DNA of 64,000 nt from Paenibacillus sp. FSL H8-0048 (GTDB lineage Bacteria; Bacillota; Bacilli; Paenibacillales; Paenibacillaceae). Positions 53,460 through 62,770 of this stretch are shown here, piece after piece. Location of the stretch: the NCBI RefSeq assembly GCF_038002825.1, contig NZ_JBBODF010000001.1, positions 124,001 to 188,000 on the forward strand, read 5' to 3'. Position 1 is the stretch's first letter. The number at the start of each line of letters is the position of its first letter. The notes below the pieces were generated by a model. It saw only the letters and a list, made by a program, of their open reading frames with translations, was not told the origin of the DNA and did not search any database. The translations under genes and the position numbers were made by a program.

Positions 53460-53468
53460 GAACGAGGT

Positions 53469-53999
53469 ATGTTATTTGCTTCCGGAACGCTCGGAGACAG
53501 TAGTAATGCCCTGCTGAATTTATTGAAGGTTGTTTTTGTTCTGGCAGTCATTGTTATTCTTATCGTGCTGCTGATCCGTTTTCTGGGACGCCGCAATCAG
53601 ACTCTGATGAGCGGCCGTTCCATCCGTACGCTGGGTGCGCTGGGGCTGGGTCCGAATAAGTCGGTTCAGGTCATTGAGCTAGGCGGCAGCCTCTATCTGA
53701 TCGGAGTGGGCGAGGACATCACCATGATGGATAAGATCACCGATCCGGCAGAGGTGGCGCTGATTATATCCTCTTTTGAAGACCAGGCCTCAGGAACGGA
53801 CAACTTCATTGCACCGCTTATCGCCAAAATCAAGGCCAAGCTGCGCGGTGAGGTGCCGTCCCAGGAAATCGAGATTCATGAGACTTCGTCTTTCTATGAG
53901 ACGCTGCAATCCAAGCTTGCCCTGGCGCCAGAGCGCAAGGAGAAGCTGGAGGAACTGCGCAGGGATGAGGATCTCAGGAAAGAGTCGGAGGATTTATGA
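53469..53999 (+). CDS. fliO: Flagellar biosynthesis protein FliO (FliZ)
   Basis: 176 residues with one membrane helix (about 20-40, LKVVFVLAVIVILIVLLIRFL), the SIRTLGALGLGPNKSVQVIELGGSLYLIGVGEDITMM motif of FliO/FliZ, and a charged C-terminal tail. Unlike B. subtilis FliZ no cleavable signal peptide is seen. It helps assemble the FliP ring. Its stop overlaps the fliP start. Confidence 0.9.
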   Translation: MLFASGTLGDSSNALLNLLKVVFVLAVIVILIVLLIRFLGRRNQTLMSGRSIRTLGALGLGPNKSVQVIELGGSLYLIGVGEDITMMDKITDPAEVALIISSFEDQASGTDNFIAPLIAKIKAKLRGEVPSQEIEIHETSSFYETLQSKLALAPERKEKLEELRRDEDLRKESEDL

Positions 54000-54760
54000 A
54001 AAAAAAGCTGATTCTTTCTTTTCTATTGCTGGGTATTTTCAGCGTGCTGCTCCTGCATCCGGTTCATGCTGACCCGATTCCTAATATCAATATCTCGGTA
54101 GGGGACAACGATGCTTCAAGCGGGGGGACGAGCTCCATCTCCATCCTGCTGCTGGTAACGGTGCTTAGCATTGCTCCTTCATTCCTGGTGCTGATGACCA
54201 GCTTCACGCGGATTGTAATCGTACTGGGGTTCGTGAGAACCTCACTGGGTACACAGCAGATGCCTCCGAACCAGGTGCTTGTAGGACTGGCTTTATTCTT
54301 AACCCTGTTCATTATGTCGCCCACGCTGGCAACGGTGAACGAGACGGCCTTACAGCCCTATATGAAGGGCACTCTGACCCAGAGCGAAGCACTGAACAAA
54401 GCGCAGGAGCCGATTAAGGAGTTTATGTTCAAGCAAACGAATACGAAGGACCTGCTGCTGTTCATGAACTATACCGGCAATAACGCTACAGTGAAGCCAG
54501 CCAGCTATAATGATATTCCTTTAACAGTAATGGTACCTGCTTTTGCAATCGGCGAGATGAAAAAGGCATTTACCATGGGCTTTATGATTTTTATTCCTTT
54601 TCTTATTATTGATATTGTGGTGTCCAGCACCCTGATGGCCATGGGGATGATGATGCTGCCGCCGGTAATGATATCTTTGCCTTTCAAAATTATGCTCTTT
54701 GTGCTGGTGGACGGCTGGTACCTAGTAGTCAAATCACTGCTGCTGAGTTTTAACACCTGA
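53996..54760 (+). CDS. fliP: Flagellar export gate protein FliP
   Basis: 254 residues. Signal-peptide-like N-terminus ending HPVHADP, then four membrane helices and the conserved LLVTVLSIAPSFLVLMTSFTRIVIVLGFVRTSLGTQQMPPNQVLVGLALFLT pattern. Forms the core channel with FliQ and FliR. Confidence 0.97.
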   Translation: MKKKLILSFLLLGIFSVLLLHPVHADPIPNINISVGDNDASSGGTSSISILLLVTVLSIAPSFLVLMTSFTRIVIVLGFVRTSLGTQQMPPNQVLVGLALFLTLFIMSPTLATVNETALQPYMKGTLTQSEALNKAQEPIKEFMFKQTNTKDLLLFMNYTGNNATVKPASYNDIPLTVMVPAFAIGEMKKAFTMGFMIFIPFLIIDIVVSSTLMAMGMMMLPPVMISLPFKIMLFVLVDGWYLVVKSLLLSFNT

Positions 54761-54782
54761 CTTGTAAGAGGAGGTACATGGG

Positions 54783-55052
54783 ATGAATGCGGAGTTTATT
54801 ATCGGCCTGGCCGGCCAAGCCGTATATTTAGTGCTGGAGACCAGCGCCCCCATGCTGATTCTTGGTCTGGTGGTAGGACTGATCGTCAGTATTTTTCAAG
54901 CCACAACCCAGATTCAGGAGCAGACCCTGGCGTTTGTTCCCAAAATCGTTGCCGTACTGCTTGCTCTACTGCTGTTCGGTCCGTGGATTATAACGAAGCT
55001 GGTGGACTTCACCAGCCAAATTCTGGGCAGTCTCTATATGTATATCGGTTGA
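54783..55052 (+). CDS. fliQ: Flagellar export gate protein FliQ
   Basis: 89 residues, two membrane helices, with the VGLIVSIFQATTQIQEQTLAFVPKIVAVLLALLLFGPW family pattern. AAGAGGAGGTACATGGG precedes the ATG. The gap to fliR is 4 bp. Confidence 0.97.
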   Translation: MNAEFIIGLAGQAVYLVLETSAPMLILGLVVGLIVSIFQATTQIQEQTLAFVPKIVAVLLALLLFGPWIITKLVDFTSQILGSLYMYIG

Positions 55053-55056
55053 GTCT

Positions 55057-55848
55057 ATGAATATAGAGACCCTAATGCAAAGTTTTCCTGTCTTTTTGTT
55101 GATTTTTTGTCGAATTACCGCCTTTTTTGTTGTCGTTCCTGTCTTTTCGTCGCAGAGCGTGCCGACAACGTTCAAAATTGGTTTGTCTTTTTTTGTATCG
55201 ATGGTCATCTTCAGCTCAGGCAGCATGAATATTACAGTTCCGCAGGATCTGGGGTTTATCCTCCTGATTATCAGGGAGGCTTTAATCGGGCTGCTGCTTG
55301 GGTTTATCGCCTACCTGATGTTTATGACGATTCAGACTGCGGGCTCTTTTATCGATATTCAGATCGGGTTCGGGATTGCGAACGTCATTGACCCGATGAC
55401 CGGGGCTTCGGCGCCGATTATCGGTAACTTCAAGTATATGATTGCACTGCTGCTGTTCCTGAGCATGAATGGCCACCACTACCTGCTGGATGCTATCGTA
55501 TATAGCTATAAATGGGTGCCGATAGATAATGATCTGTTCCTCAAAATGATTGGCGGAAGCTTATCTGAGTTTCTGATCCGCACCTTTGCTCAATCCTTTA
55601 TGCTGGCCTTTCAAATGTCGGCACCGCTGGTCGCTGCACTGTTCCTGACGGATGTAGGCCTGGCCTTCCTGGCGAGAACGGCTCCGCAATATAATGTGTT
55701 TGTCATCGGTGTTCCGCTCAAAATCATTATCGGTCTGGCGCTGCTTCTTATACTGATGCCGGGGATGGCTGCGCTGTTCCAGAATCTCTTCGAGATTATG
55801 TTCGAGTCCATGCACAATCTGCTTGGCCTCATTGGGAAGAGTCCTTAG
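55057..55848 (+). CDS. fliR: Flagellar export gate protein FliR
   Basis: 263 residues, six membrane helices, conserved core (GFIAYLMFMTIQTAGSFIDIQIGFGIANVIDPMTGASAPIIGNF pattern). Completes the P5Q4R1 gate. It starts within five bases of the fliQ stop, with the ribosome site inside fliQ. Confidence 0.96.
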   Translation: MNIETLMQSFPVFLLIFCRITAFFVVVPVFSSQSVPTTFKIGLSFFVSMVIFSSGSMNITVPQDLGFILLIIREALIGLLLGFIAYLMFMTIQTAGSFIDIQIGFGIANVIDPMTGASAPIIGNFKYMIALLLFLSMNGHHYLLDAIVYSYKWVPIDNDLFLKMIGGSLSEFLIRTFAQSFMLAFQMSAPLVAALFLTDVGLAFLARTAPQYNVFVIGVPLKIIIGLALLLILMPGMAALFQNLFEIMFESMHNLLGLIGKSP

Positions 55849-55870
55849 GCTACGGTAAGGAGAGATTGTC

Positions 55871-56965
55871 TTGGCAAAACAGGCAAGATACAAACTGGAT
55901 CTACAGCTCTTTGGGGGAGATAAGACAGAGAAAGCTACTCCGAAGAAACGGCAGGATGCCCGCAAGAAGGGGCAGGTTGCAAAAAGTGCTGAAATGTCAG
56001 GTGCAGTGGTCCTCTTCTCGGCGCTGCTGTCACTGAGCGTCTTCGGCGGCTTCATGAAAGAACGGTTTATCAAGCTCTACACAGATGTATTCCAGAACCG
56101 GATGATGCTTGAGGTAACACCGGAGAATATCTCTACGCTCTTTAACCAGTACGGGCTGCAGATCCTCATTCTGCTCGCTCCGCTGCTGGGCATCACCTTC
56201 CTGCTGGCGCTCGTGGCTAACTTCGCCCAGGTAGGCTTCATGGCTTCAGGCGAAGGAATTACGCCGAAGTTCAGCAAGATCAACCCCATCAAAGGCTTCA
56301 AAAATATTTTTTCCATGCGTTCCGTAGTAGAGTTCCTCAAATCTATCTTCAAGCTCATCCTGATTGCCTATCTGGTTTACAGTACGCTTTGGGGAGAGAA
56401 GGAGAGCTTTGCACGCCTCTCGCATGTCGATGCGGAAGGGGCATATGCCTTCGTTGCGAAGCTGACCATGAGCCTGGGCATCAAGATTGCAGCGGCTCTT
56501 TTTATAATGGCTGTACTGGACTATATCTATCAGAAATACGAGCATGAAAAGAGTCTGAAAATGTCTAAGCAGGACATTAAGGATGAGTACAAAAAGATGG
56601 AGGGCGACCCCATCATCAAAGGCAAGATCAGGGAACGTCAGCGCAGAATGGCGATGCAACGGATGATGCAGGAGGTCCCCAAGGCCGATGTAATCATCAC
56701 GAACCCGACCCACTTTGCAGTTGCCTTGAAGTATGACGGTTCCACAATGGAGGCTCCTCAGATTATAGCCAAGGGCCAGGATTATGTGGCACTCCGCATC
56801 AGGGAACTGGCCAAGGAGCATGGTGTTGTAACGATGGAGAATAAGCCGCTGGCACGGGCATTGTTCCAGAGAGCGGAGATCGGTGATGTAGTGCCGGCCG
56901 ATCTGTTCCAGGCAGTTGCCGAAGTGCTGGCCTATGTATATAAGCTTAAAGGCAAGAGGAGATAA
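55871..56965 (+). CDS. flhB: Flagellar export switch protein FlhB
   Basis: 364 residues: short N-tail with GDKTEKATPKKRQDARKKGQV, four membrane helices and a C-domain with the autocleavage site N278-P-T-H281. This domain switches export specificity on contact with FliK. TTG 55871. Compare the stand-alone C-domain-like YlqH at 24433. Confidence 0.97.
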   Translation: MAKQARYKLDLQLFGGDKTEKATPKKRQDARKKGQVAKSAEMSGAVVLFSALLSLSVFGGFMKERFIKLYTDVFQNRMMLEVTPENISTLFNQYGLQILILLAPLLGITFLLALVANFAQVGFMASGEGITPKFSKINPIKGFKNIFSMRSVVEFLKSIFKLILIAYLVYSTLWGEKESFARLSHVDAEGAYAFVAKLTMSLGIKIAAALFIMAVLDYIYQKYEHEKSLKMSKQDIKDEYKKMEGDPIIKGKIRERQRRMAMQRMMQEVPKADVIITNPTHFAVALKYDGSTMEAPQIIAKGQDYVALRIRELAKEHGVVTMENKPLARALFQRAEIGDVVPADLFQAVAEVLAYVYKLKGKRR

Positions 56966-56985
56966 GCCGGGGGAGGTTAAGGACA

Positions 56986-59019
56986 TTGAAAGCTAAAGAT
57001 CTAACAGTTCTACTGGGCATTATCGGTATCGTGCTTATGATGATTCTGCCCATCCCTGTCTGGCTTTTGGATGTACTGTTAATTATCAATATCTCGATAG
57101 CCCTGACCATTATATTGGTCGCTATGAATACCAGAGATCCGCTGCAGTTCTCAATATTTCCTTCACTGCTCCTGATCACAACGCTGTTCCGCTTAGCGCT
57201 GAACCTGTCAACCACCAAGCTGATTCTGGCTGATGGCCATGCCGGGGAGGTCGTAGCGACCTTCGGAAGCTGGATTGCCAGGGGACAGATCGCTATCGGG
57301 TTCATTGTCTTCCTGATCCTGGTTGTGGTTCAGTTCATTGTTATCACCAAGGGTTCGGAGCGTGTGGCCGAGGTAGGCGCCCGCTTCACACTGGATGCAA
57401 TGCCCGGTAAGCAGATGAGTATTGATGCGGATTTGAATGCAGGGATGATCAATGAGCAGCAGGCACGGGAACGCCGCCGTAATGTCGAACGCGAAGCGGA
57501 TTTCTTCGGAGCCATGGATGGTGCGAGTAAGTTCGTCAAAGGGGACGCCATTGCCAGTATCATCATCCTCATTATCAACCTGATCGGCGGCTTCATCATC
57601 GGTATGACCGTTCACGGGATGTCGTTCCAGACAGCACTCTCAACCTACTCTGTGCTGACCATCGGTGACGGTCTGGTCAGCCAGATTCCGGCCTTGCTGA
57701 TCTCCACGGCTTCGGGTCTGATCGTTACCCGTGCGGCTTCGGAGGGCAATCTGGCCGAGGATCTGACGGGACAATTGCTGTCCTATCCGAAGCTTCTATA
57801 CATAGTGGCTGCGACCATTGCGTTTTTGGGGTTCTTTACCCCGATTACCGTCATGTCCACGCTTCCTTTGGCGGGGCTGATGGCATATGCGGCTTACAGT
57901 ATGGGACAGAAGGCCAGCAGGCAGCAGATTGCCGATGAACAACTGGTCGAGGAGAAGCAGATCGAAGAGGTACGAAGTCCCGAAAGTGTTATCAATCTGC
58001 TTACGGTGGACCCGATCGAATTCGAATTTGGTTATGGTCTGATTCCTTTGGCGGATACGGGGCAGGGCGGCGATCTGCTTGACCGTATCATCATGATTCG
58101 ACGGCAATGTGCACTGGAGATGGGTCTTGTTGTACCTGTTATTCGCATTCGCGACAATATTCAACTAAAACCGAATGAATATGTCATCAAAATTAAAGGA
58201 AATAACGTTGGCGGCGGTGAATTATTACTTAATCACTATCTCGCCATGAGCCCCGGTTATGATGACGAGTCGATTAGCGGGATTGAGACTATTGAACCAT
58301 CCTTCGGGCTGCCTGCCCTATGGATCGATGAGTCGGTGAAGGAGCGGGCTGAGTTATCCGGTTATACCGTGGTAGATCCGCCTTCCGTAGTAGCCACGCA
58401 TCTGACCGAGCTGATCAAACGGCATGGACACGAATTGCTGGGCCGTCAGGAGACGAAGCAGCTGGTCGACAATCTGAGGGAGAATTACCCTGTGCTGGTG
58501 GATGAACTGATTCCCTCCATTCTTGCTGTCGGGGATGTTCAGAAGGTACTGGGCAAGCTGCTGCGGGAGAAAATATCGATCCGCGACCTCGTCACCATCT
58601 TCGAGACGCTTGCCGATTACGGCACGTATACCAAGGACCCGGATATTCTGACTGAATATGTGCGGCAATCCCTCTCCAGACAGATTACCCAGCAGTTCTC
58701 TCAGACGGGGGAGACCCTGCGTGTTATTACAGTAGGTCCCGGGCTGGAGAAAAAGATTTCCGAGAGCGTGCAGCAGACCGAGCAGGGCAGCTACTTGGCG
58801 CTTGATCCGGTATCTACCCAAACCGTCTATCAGCGGCTTACGGAGCAGATCAACCGTCTTCTGCAATCCGGCCAGCAGCCGATTGTACTGACCTCTCCAA
58901 CGATTCGCATGTATCTGCGCCAGGTGATTGAGCGGACCATGCAGGATATCCCTGTGCTGTCCTACAGCGAGCTGGAGCCAAACATTGAAATTCAAAGCGT
59001 CGGGGTGGTGAACTTATGA
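56986..59019 (+). CDS. flhA: Flagellar export gate protein FlhA
   Basis: 677 residues: eight membrane helices in the first half, the FHIPEP-type loop region (ADGHAGEVVATFGSW ... GSERVAEVGARFTLDAMPGKQMSIDADLNAG) and a large cytoplasmic C-domain that binds chaperone-substrate complexes. Starts TTG 56986 behind GGGGGAGGTTAAGGACA; its stop overlaps flhF. Confidence 0.97.
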   Translation: MKAKDLTVLLGIIGIVLMMILPIPVWLLDVLLIINISIALTIILVAMNTRDPLQFSIFPSLLLITTLFRLALNLSTTKLILADGHAGEVVATFGSWIARGQIAIGFIVFLILVVVQFIVITKGSERVAEVGARFTLDAMPGKQMSIDADLNAGMINEQQARERRRNVEREADFFGAMDGASKFVKGDAIASIIILIINLIGGFIIGMTVHGMSFQTALSTYSVLTIGDGLVSQIPALLISTASGLIVTRAASEGNLAEDLTGQLLSYPKLLYIVAATIAFLGFFTPITVMSTLPLAGLMAYAAYSMGQKASRQQIADEQLVEEKQIEEVRSPESVINLLTVDPIEFEFGYGLIPLADTGQGGDLLDRIIMIRRQCALEMGLVVPVIRIRDNIQLKPNEYVIKIKGNNVGGGELLLNHYLAMSPGYDDESISGIETIEPSFGLPALWIDESVKERAELSGYTVVDPPSVVATHLTELIKRHGHELLGRQETKQLVDNLRENYPVLVDELIPSILAVGDVQKVLGKLLREKISIRDLVTIFETLADYGTYTKDPDILTEYVRQSLSRQITQQFSQTGETLRVITVGPGLEKKISESVQQTEQGSYLALDPVSTQTVYQRLTEQINRLLQSGQQPIVLTSPTIRMYLRQVIERTMQDIPVLSYSELEPNIEIQSVGVVNL

Positions 59020-60434
59020 GAGTGAAGCGTTATGTGGTCGATACGATGCCTGACGCCATGCATTCGATCCGCAGCGAGCTTGGAAGCGATGCCGTTATTT
59101 TAAGCACCAAAGAAATAAAGGTTGGCGGATTCATGGGCATGTTCACGAAAAAGAAGATCGAGGTTGTAGCTGCAGTGGAGAACGGTGCAAAGGCGGCTGC
59201 GCAGGAGAAGATTCCTGCACCGCCGCTGAACATACCGCGAAATGCAGTGCCGGAGGCCTATCAGAAGGCTGCTTCAGCAGCTGCCCCTCCTCTCCCGCCG
59301 CCTGTGACGGTAAGGGAGGCGGCAGCAGCCAAGTCGTTTGCCGAGATTGCCGCAGCGCTGGCTGATCCGCTGGAGCAGGGCGGAGGTGTAGCGGTGATGC
59401 CGCCTTTAGCCAAGACTGAGCCGCCGGATATCCGCACTGAGGATATTACAGCAGGCCAGCCGTCTGTAACACAGCCGGAGGAGAGCCGGAGGAAGCTTGC
59501 AGCCATCTATGATCCGCTTGCGGCAGAACAGCCTGAACCTGAGAGTGCCGCTGCCACTGAGAGTGATGTCCTGCGGGAAATCCGGGATATGAAGCAATGG
59601 ATGGAACGTATCGCACGTTATTCCTCAGGGGCTGCCGAGCTGCCGGATGCGCTGGAATCCTTACGCAGCCGCCTGATTGACCAGGAGACTGACGCTGTTC
59701 TCGTAGAGGAATGGATCGGATATGTTCTGGAGCGTTACCGTGAGGAAGGAAGCAGCTGGGGGCCGGAGCAATTTGAGGCTGTGCTCAGAGAGCAGATTGA
59801 CGGCTTTCTGGCGGGACGCATTGCCGGCGGTATTGCCCCGGATACGCGGATTGTTTATATTGCGGGGCCGACTGGGGTCGGCAAGACAACAACGATCGCC
59901 AAGCTGGCAGCGGAGCAATTGTTCAAGCAAGGCCGCAAGGTTGGGCTGATTACCTCGGATACTTACCGGATATCGGCCGTTGAACAGCTTAGAACCTACG
60001 CCTCCATTCTCAACATGCCGCTGGAGGTTGTGCAATCACCGGGCGATCTGCAGCGGGCGATGTTCCGGCTGGAGAGCTGTGATCTGGTGTTAATGGATAC
60101 TGCCGGACGGAATTACCGCAATGAAATCCTGGTGGCTGAACTGCAGAGTCTGCTCGCCAAGGAGCTTAAGAGCGAGACACTGCTGGTGCTGAGCCTGACC
60201 TCGAAGAGCCGTGATATGAAAAAGATTGCAGAGCACTTCGGCAGATATCAGCTGGACAAGGTAGTATTCACGAAGCTGGATGAAACGGGCAGCTTTGGCC
60301 CGCTGTTCAATGTCTTGAATGATTATCCGCTGAAGCTCTCTTATATTACCAACGGACAAAATGTTCCGGATGATCTTCTGATGGCCACCGGGGAGCAGAT
60401 TGGCGGCATGCTGCTGGGAACAGGGGGCGGGTGA
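59016..60434 (+). CDS. flhF: SRP-type GTPase FlhF
   Basis: 472 residues. N-terminal B domain (MRVKRYVVDTMPDAMHSIRSELGSDAVILSTKEIKVGGFMGMF pattern), a Pro/Ala-rich disordered linker (about 60-185), then N and G domains with P-loop [10 protein letters not shown] (about 284), DTAGRN and TKLDETG. Third member of the Ffh/FtsY GTPase family; helps place flagella. Coupled to flhA and flhG by overlaps. Confidence 0.96.
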   Translation: MRVKRYVVDTMPDAMHSIRSELGSDAVILSTKEIKVGGFMGMFTKKKIEVVAAVENGAKAAAQEKIPAPPLNIPRNAVPEAYQKAASAAAPPLPPPVTVREAAAAKSFAEIAAALADPLEQGGGVAVMPPLAKTEPPDIRTEDITAGQPSVTQPEESRRKLAAIYDPLAAEQPEPESAAATESDVLREIRDMKQWMERIARYSSGAAELPDALESLRSRLIDQETDAVLVEEWIGYVLERYREEGSSWGPEQFEAVLREQIDGFLAGRIAGGIAPDTRIVYIAGPTGVGKTTTIAKLAAEQLFKQGRKVGLITSDTYRISAVEQLRTYASILNMPLEVVQSPGDLQRAMFRLESCDLVLMDTAGRNYRNEILVAELQSLLAKELKSETLLVLSLTSKSRDMKKIAEHFGRYQLDKVVFTKLDETGSFGPLFNVLNDYPLKLSYITNGQNVPDDLLMATGEQIGGMLLGTGGG

Positions 60435-61312
60435 TGGACCAGGCGCAGGCATTAAGACGGCTGGTTTCCAGCCAGGATACAAGGCAGGCTCCCGGAAGCG
60501 GTGCCTCCGCCCGGATCATCACGGTATGCAGCGGGAAGGGGGGAGTCGGGAAGTCGAATTTCACCCTTAACTTCGCGCTTGCGCTGAAGGCCATGGGACG
60601 GAGAGTGCTTCTGTTCGATGCCGATATCGGCATGGCCAATATTGATGTCCTGATGGGAGTCTCCTCCAGATACAATCTGTACCACCTGCTCAAGCGGGAG
60701 GCGGAGATCGGACAGATTATTCAACTCGGACCGCAAGCCTTACCCTTCATTGCAGGGGGCTCCGGGATGGACGAGCTGTTCACACTCTCTGAGGCGGATC
60801 TGAACTACTTTACCACACAGATTGCAAGCATTGCCGATACCATGGATTTTATCCTGTTTGACACAGGGGCGGGGCTGTCCAAGGAAACGATGAAATTCAT
60901 CACTTCTGCCGACGACTGCCTGGTGGTGACCACGCCAGAGCCTACCGCAATTACAGATGCGTATGCACTGATGAAGGTTGTTCATAATACGCATCCGGAG
61001 GTCTCATTCAGGCTGATTGTCAATCAGGCAGGGGATGAACGGGAGGCGCGGGCCACCAGTGACAAAATCCGGATGGCAGCCAGCCGCTTCCTGCAGCTTG
61101 AGCTTCCCTTCCTCGGTTACATCAGCAGTGATCCGCATGTAGTACAGGCTGTTAAGAAACAAATTCCATTCTCAGTGGCTTTTCCGAACAGTATTGCAGC
61201 CAGGGATGTGCAGAGGCTTGCGCAGAGCTATCTGGCTGCGGATTCAGTAGAAACCGCTAAAGTACAAGGCATCAAGGGATTCATCAGCAAGTGGTTGAAA
61301 CGAAACAGATAA
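60434..61312 (+). CDS. flhG: MinD-like ATPase FlhG (YlxH)
   Basis: 292 residues. Deviant Walker A CSGKGGVGKSN, FDADIGMANID switch I, FDTGAGLS, and a C-terminal amphipathic end (FISKWLKRN) for membrane binding. The N-terminal QALRRLV segment (DQAQALRRLVS) matches the FlhF-activating peptide. ATG 60434 overlaps the flhF stop by one base. Confidence 0.96.
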   Translation: MDQAQALRRLVSSQDTRQAPGSGASARIITVCSGKGGVGKSNFTLNFALALKAMGRRVLLFDADIGMANIDVLMGVSSRYNLYHLLKREAEIGQIIQLGPQALPFIAGGSGMDELFTLSEADLNYFTTQIASIADTMDFILFDTGAGLSKETMKFITSADDCLVVTTPEPTAITDAYALMKVVHNTHPEVSFRLIVNQAGDEREARATSDKIRMAASRFLQLELPFLGYISSDPHVVQAVKKQIPFSVAFPNSIAARDVQRLAQSYLAADSVETAKVQGIKGFISKWLKRNR

Positions 61313-61347
61313 TTGTTCTGAATTTAAGGGACAGAGGTGGAAAAGCT

Positions 61348-62736
61348 ATGAGGCCATATAAAGTTCTGGTTGTTGATGATTCTGCATTCATGCGCAAGAT
61401 CATTTCCGATTTAATAGAGAATGATGCCGACTTTCAAGTCACAGCGACAGCTGCCAACGGACGCGAGGCGATTGAGAAGGTTAACGAGCTTCGTCCGGAT
61501 CTCGTAACCATGGATGTGGAGATGCCTGAGATGAATGGCCTGGAGGCGCTCAAAAGTATCATGGCCCAGCATCCGCTCCCGGTAATTATGCTGTCCGGCA
61601 TCAATGAAGAGGGGATGAAGGAGACGATTCTGGCCTTGGAGTGGGGGGCTTTCGATTTCATCCGAAAGCCGTCCATTTCAAACTCCCAGGATATCATCGC
61701 TGTCGGAGAATCCCTCCGGGAGCAGATGAAGGAGGCGATGATGGCGCGCGAGCGGCGCGAAGCCCGCGCCTCCTCCGTCAAGTTGCCTGAGCCTCCTCCT
61801 CCCGCTGCTGAATCGTCTGCTCCACGGGCTGTTGTGGAGCCGGTGAGACGGAAGCTGGAGCCGTCCAAGAAGGAAGCGGATAAAGCGCCGCTTCAGGGCA
61901 CGGAGAAGCCGAGGGTCAGGGCACCGCTTGAACCGCCGGCTGACAAACGCAAGCCGGAAGCCCGCACTGAGCCGCCCACTGCGAAGCGGGTGGTCAAGCC
62001 TGCGCCGGCAGCGCCCAAACCGGCTCCCGACAGGCTCAAAGGCCGTCCCCAGGAGGCGCAGGGTGCCGGATGGGCTGGACAACGGGCGGCTGCTGAAATG
62101 GCTGCCGGCTCATTCGCGGAACCTCCTGCAGCAGGAGGCCAGGCAAGCGGAAGCAGGGGCGTGCGCAAGCTGGTAGCTGTAGGCTGCTCAACCGGAGGTC
62201 CGAGAGCGCTGAAGGCGTTCCTGGAGAACATCCCCGGCGACTTCCCGGCACCGATTGTCATTGTCCAGCATATGCCGCCTAACTTCACCAAATCGCTGGC
62301 CCAGCGCCTGAATACCTTTAGCGCACTGGAAGTCGCTGAAGCGGAACAGGGTATGGTTCTCCGGCAGGGTGCGGCGTATATTGCCCCCGGCGGCTATCAC
62401 CTCACAGTGGTACCTGCGCCTGGCGGCCAATACATGATAGAGCTTACTAAGGAAGAGGTCCGCAATGGACATCGTCCTTCTGTAGATACACTGTTTGAAT
62501 CGGTATTGCAGCTTACCTCGCTGGAACGTCATGCCGTCATTATGACGGGGATGGGCAGCGACGGAGCCCGGATGATGAAAGCACTCTATGATTCGGGGGT
62601 GACATCTACCTTTGCAGAGAGTGAAGAAACCTGTGTGGTTTACGGAATGCCGAGGTCTGCAGTAGAGTTAAAGTGTGTAAGACACATCCTGCCTTTGCAA
62701 GAAATTGCTCCAAGGCTGGTACAAGCCGTTAAATAA
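61348..62736 (+). CDS. cheB: Chemotaxis protein-glutamate methylesterase CheB
   Basis: 462 residues. Receiver domain with phosphoacceptor Asp56 (VTMDVEMPEMNG), an unusually long Pro/Ala/Lys-rich linker (about 140-270), and the methylesterase domain with catalytic Ser (GCSTGGP), His (VQHMPPNF) and Asp (GMGSDGA). Removes methyl groups from chemoreceptors. ATG 61348 follows AGAGGTGGAAAAGCT; the frame from 61291 lies within flhG. Confidence 0.96.
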   Translation: MRPYKVLVVDDSAFMRKIISDLIENDADFQVTATAANGREAIEKVNELRPDLVTMDVEMPEMNGLEALKSIMAQHPLPVIMLSGINEEGMKETILALEWGAFDFIRKPSISNSQDIIAVGESLREQMKEAMMARERREARASSVKLPEPPPPAAESSAPRAVVEPVRRKLEPSKKEADKAPLQGTEKPRVRAPLEPPADKRKPEARTEPPTAKRVVKPAPAAPKPAPDRLKGRPQEAQGAGWAGQRAAAEMAAGSFAEPPAAGGQASGSRGVRKLVAVGCSTGGPRALKAFLENIPGDFPAPIVIVQHMPPNFTKSLAQRLNTFSALEVAEAEQGMVLRQGAAYIAPGGYHLTVVPAPGGQYMIELTKEEVRNGHRPSVDTLFESVLQLTSLERHAVIMTGMGSDGARMMKALYDSGVTSTFAESEETCVVYGMPRSAVELKCVRHILPLQEIAPRLVQAVK

Positions 62737-62770
62737 TGGAATAGCGAACTCGAAGGGGAGGTACCCGCTC

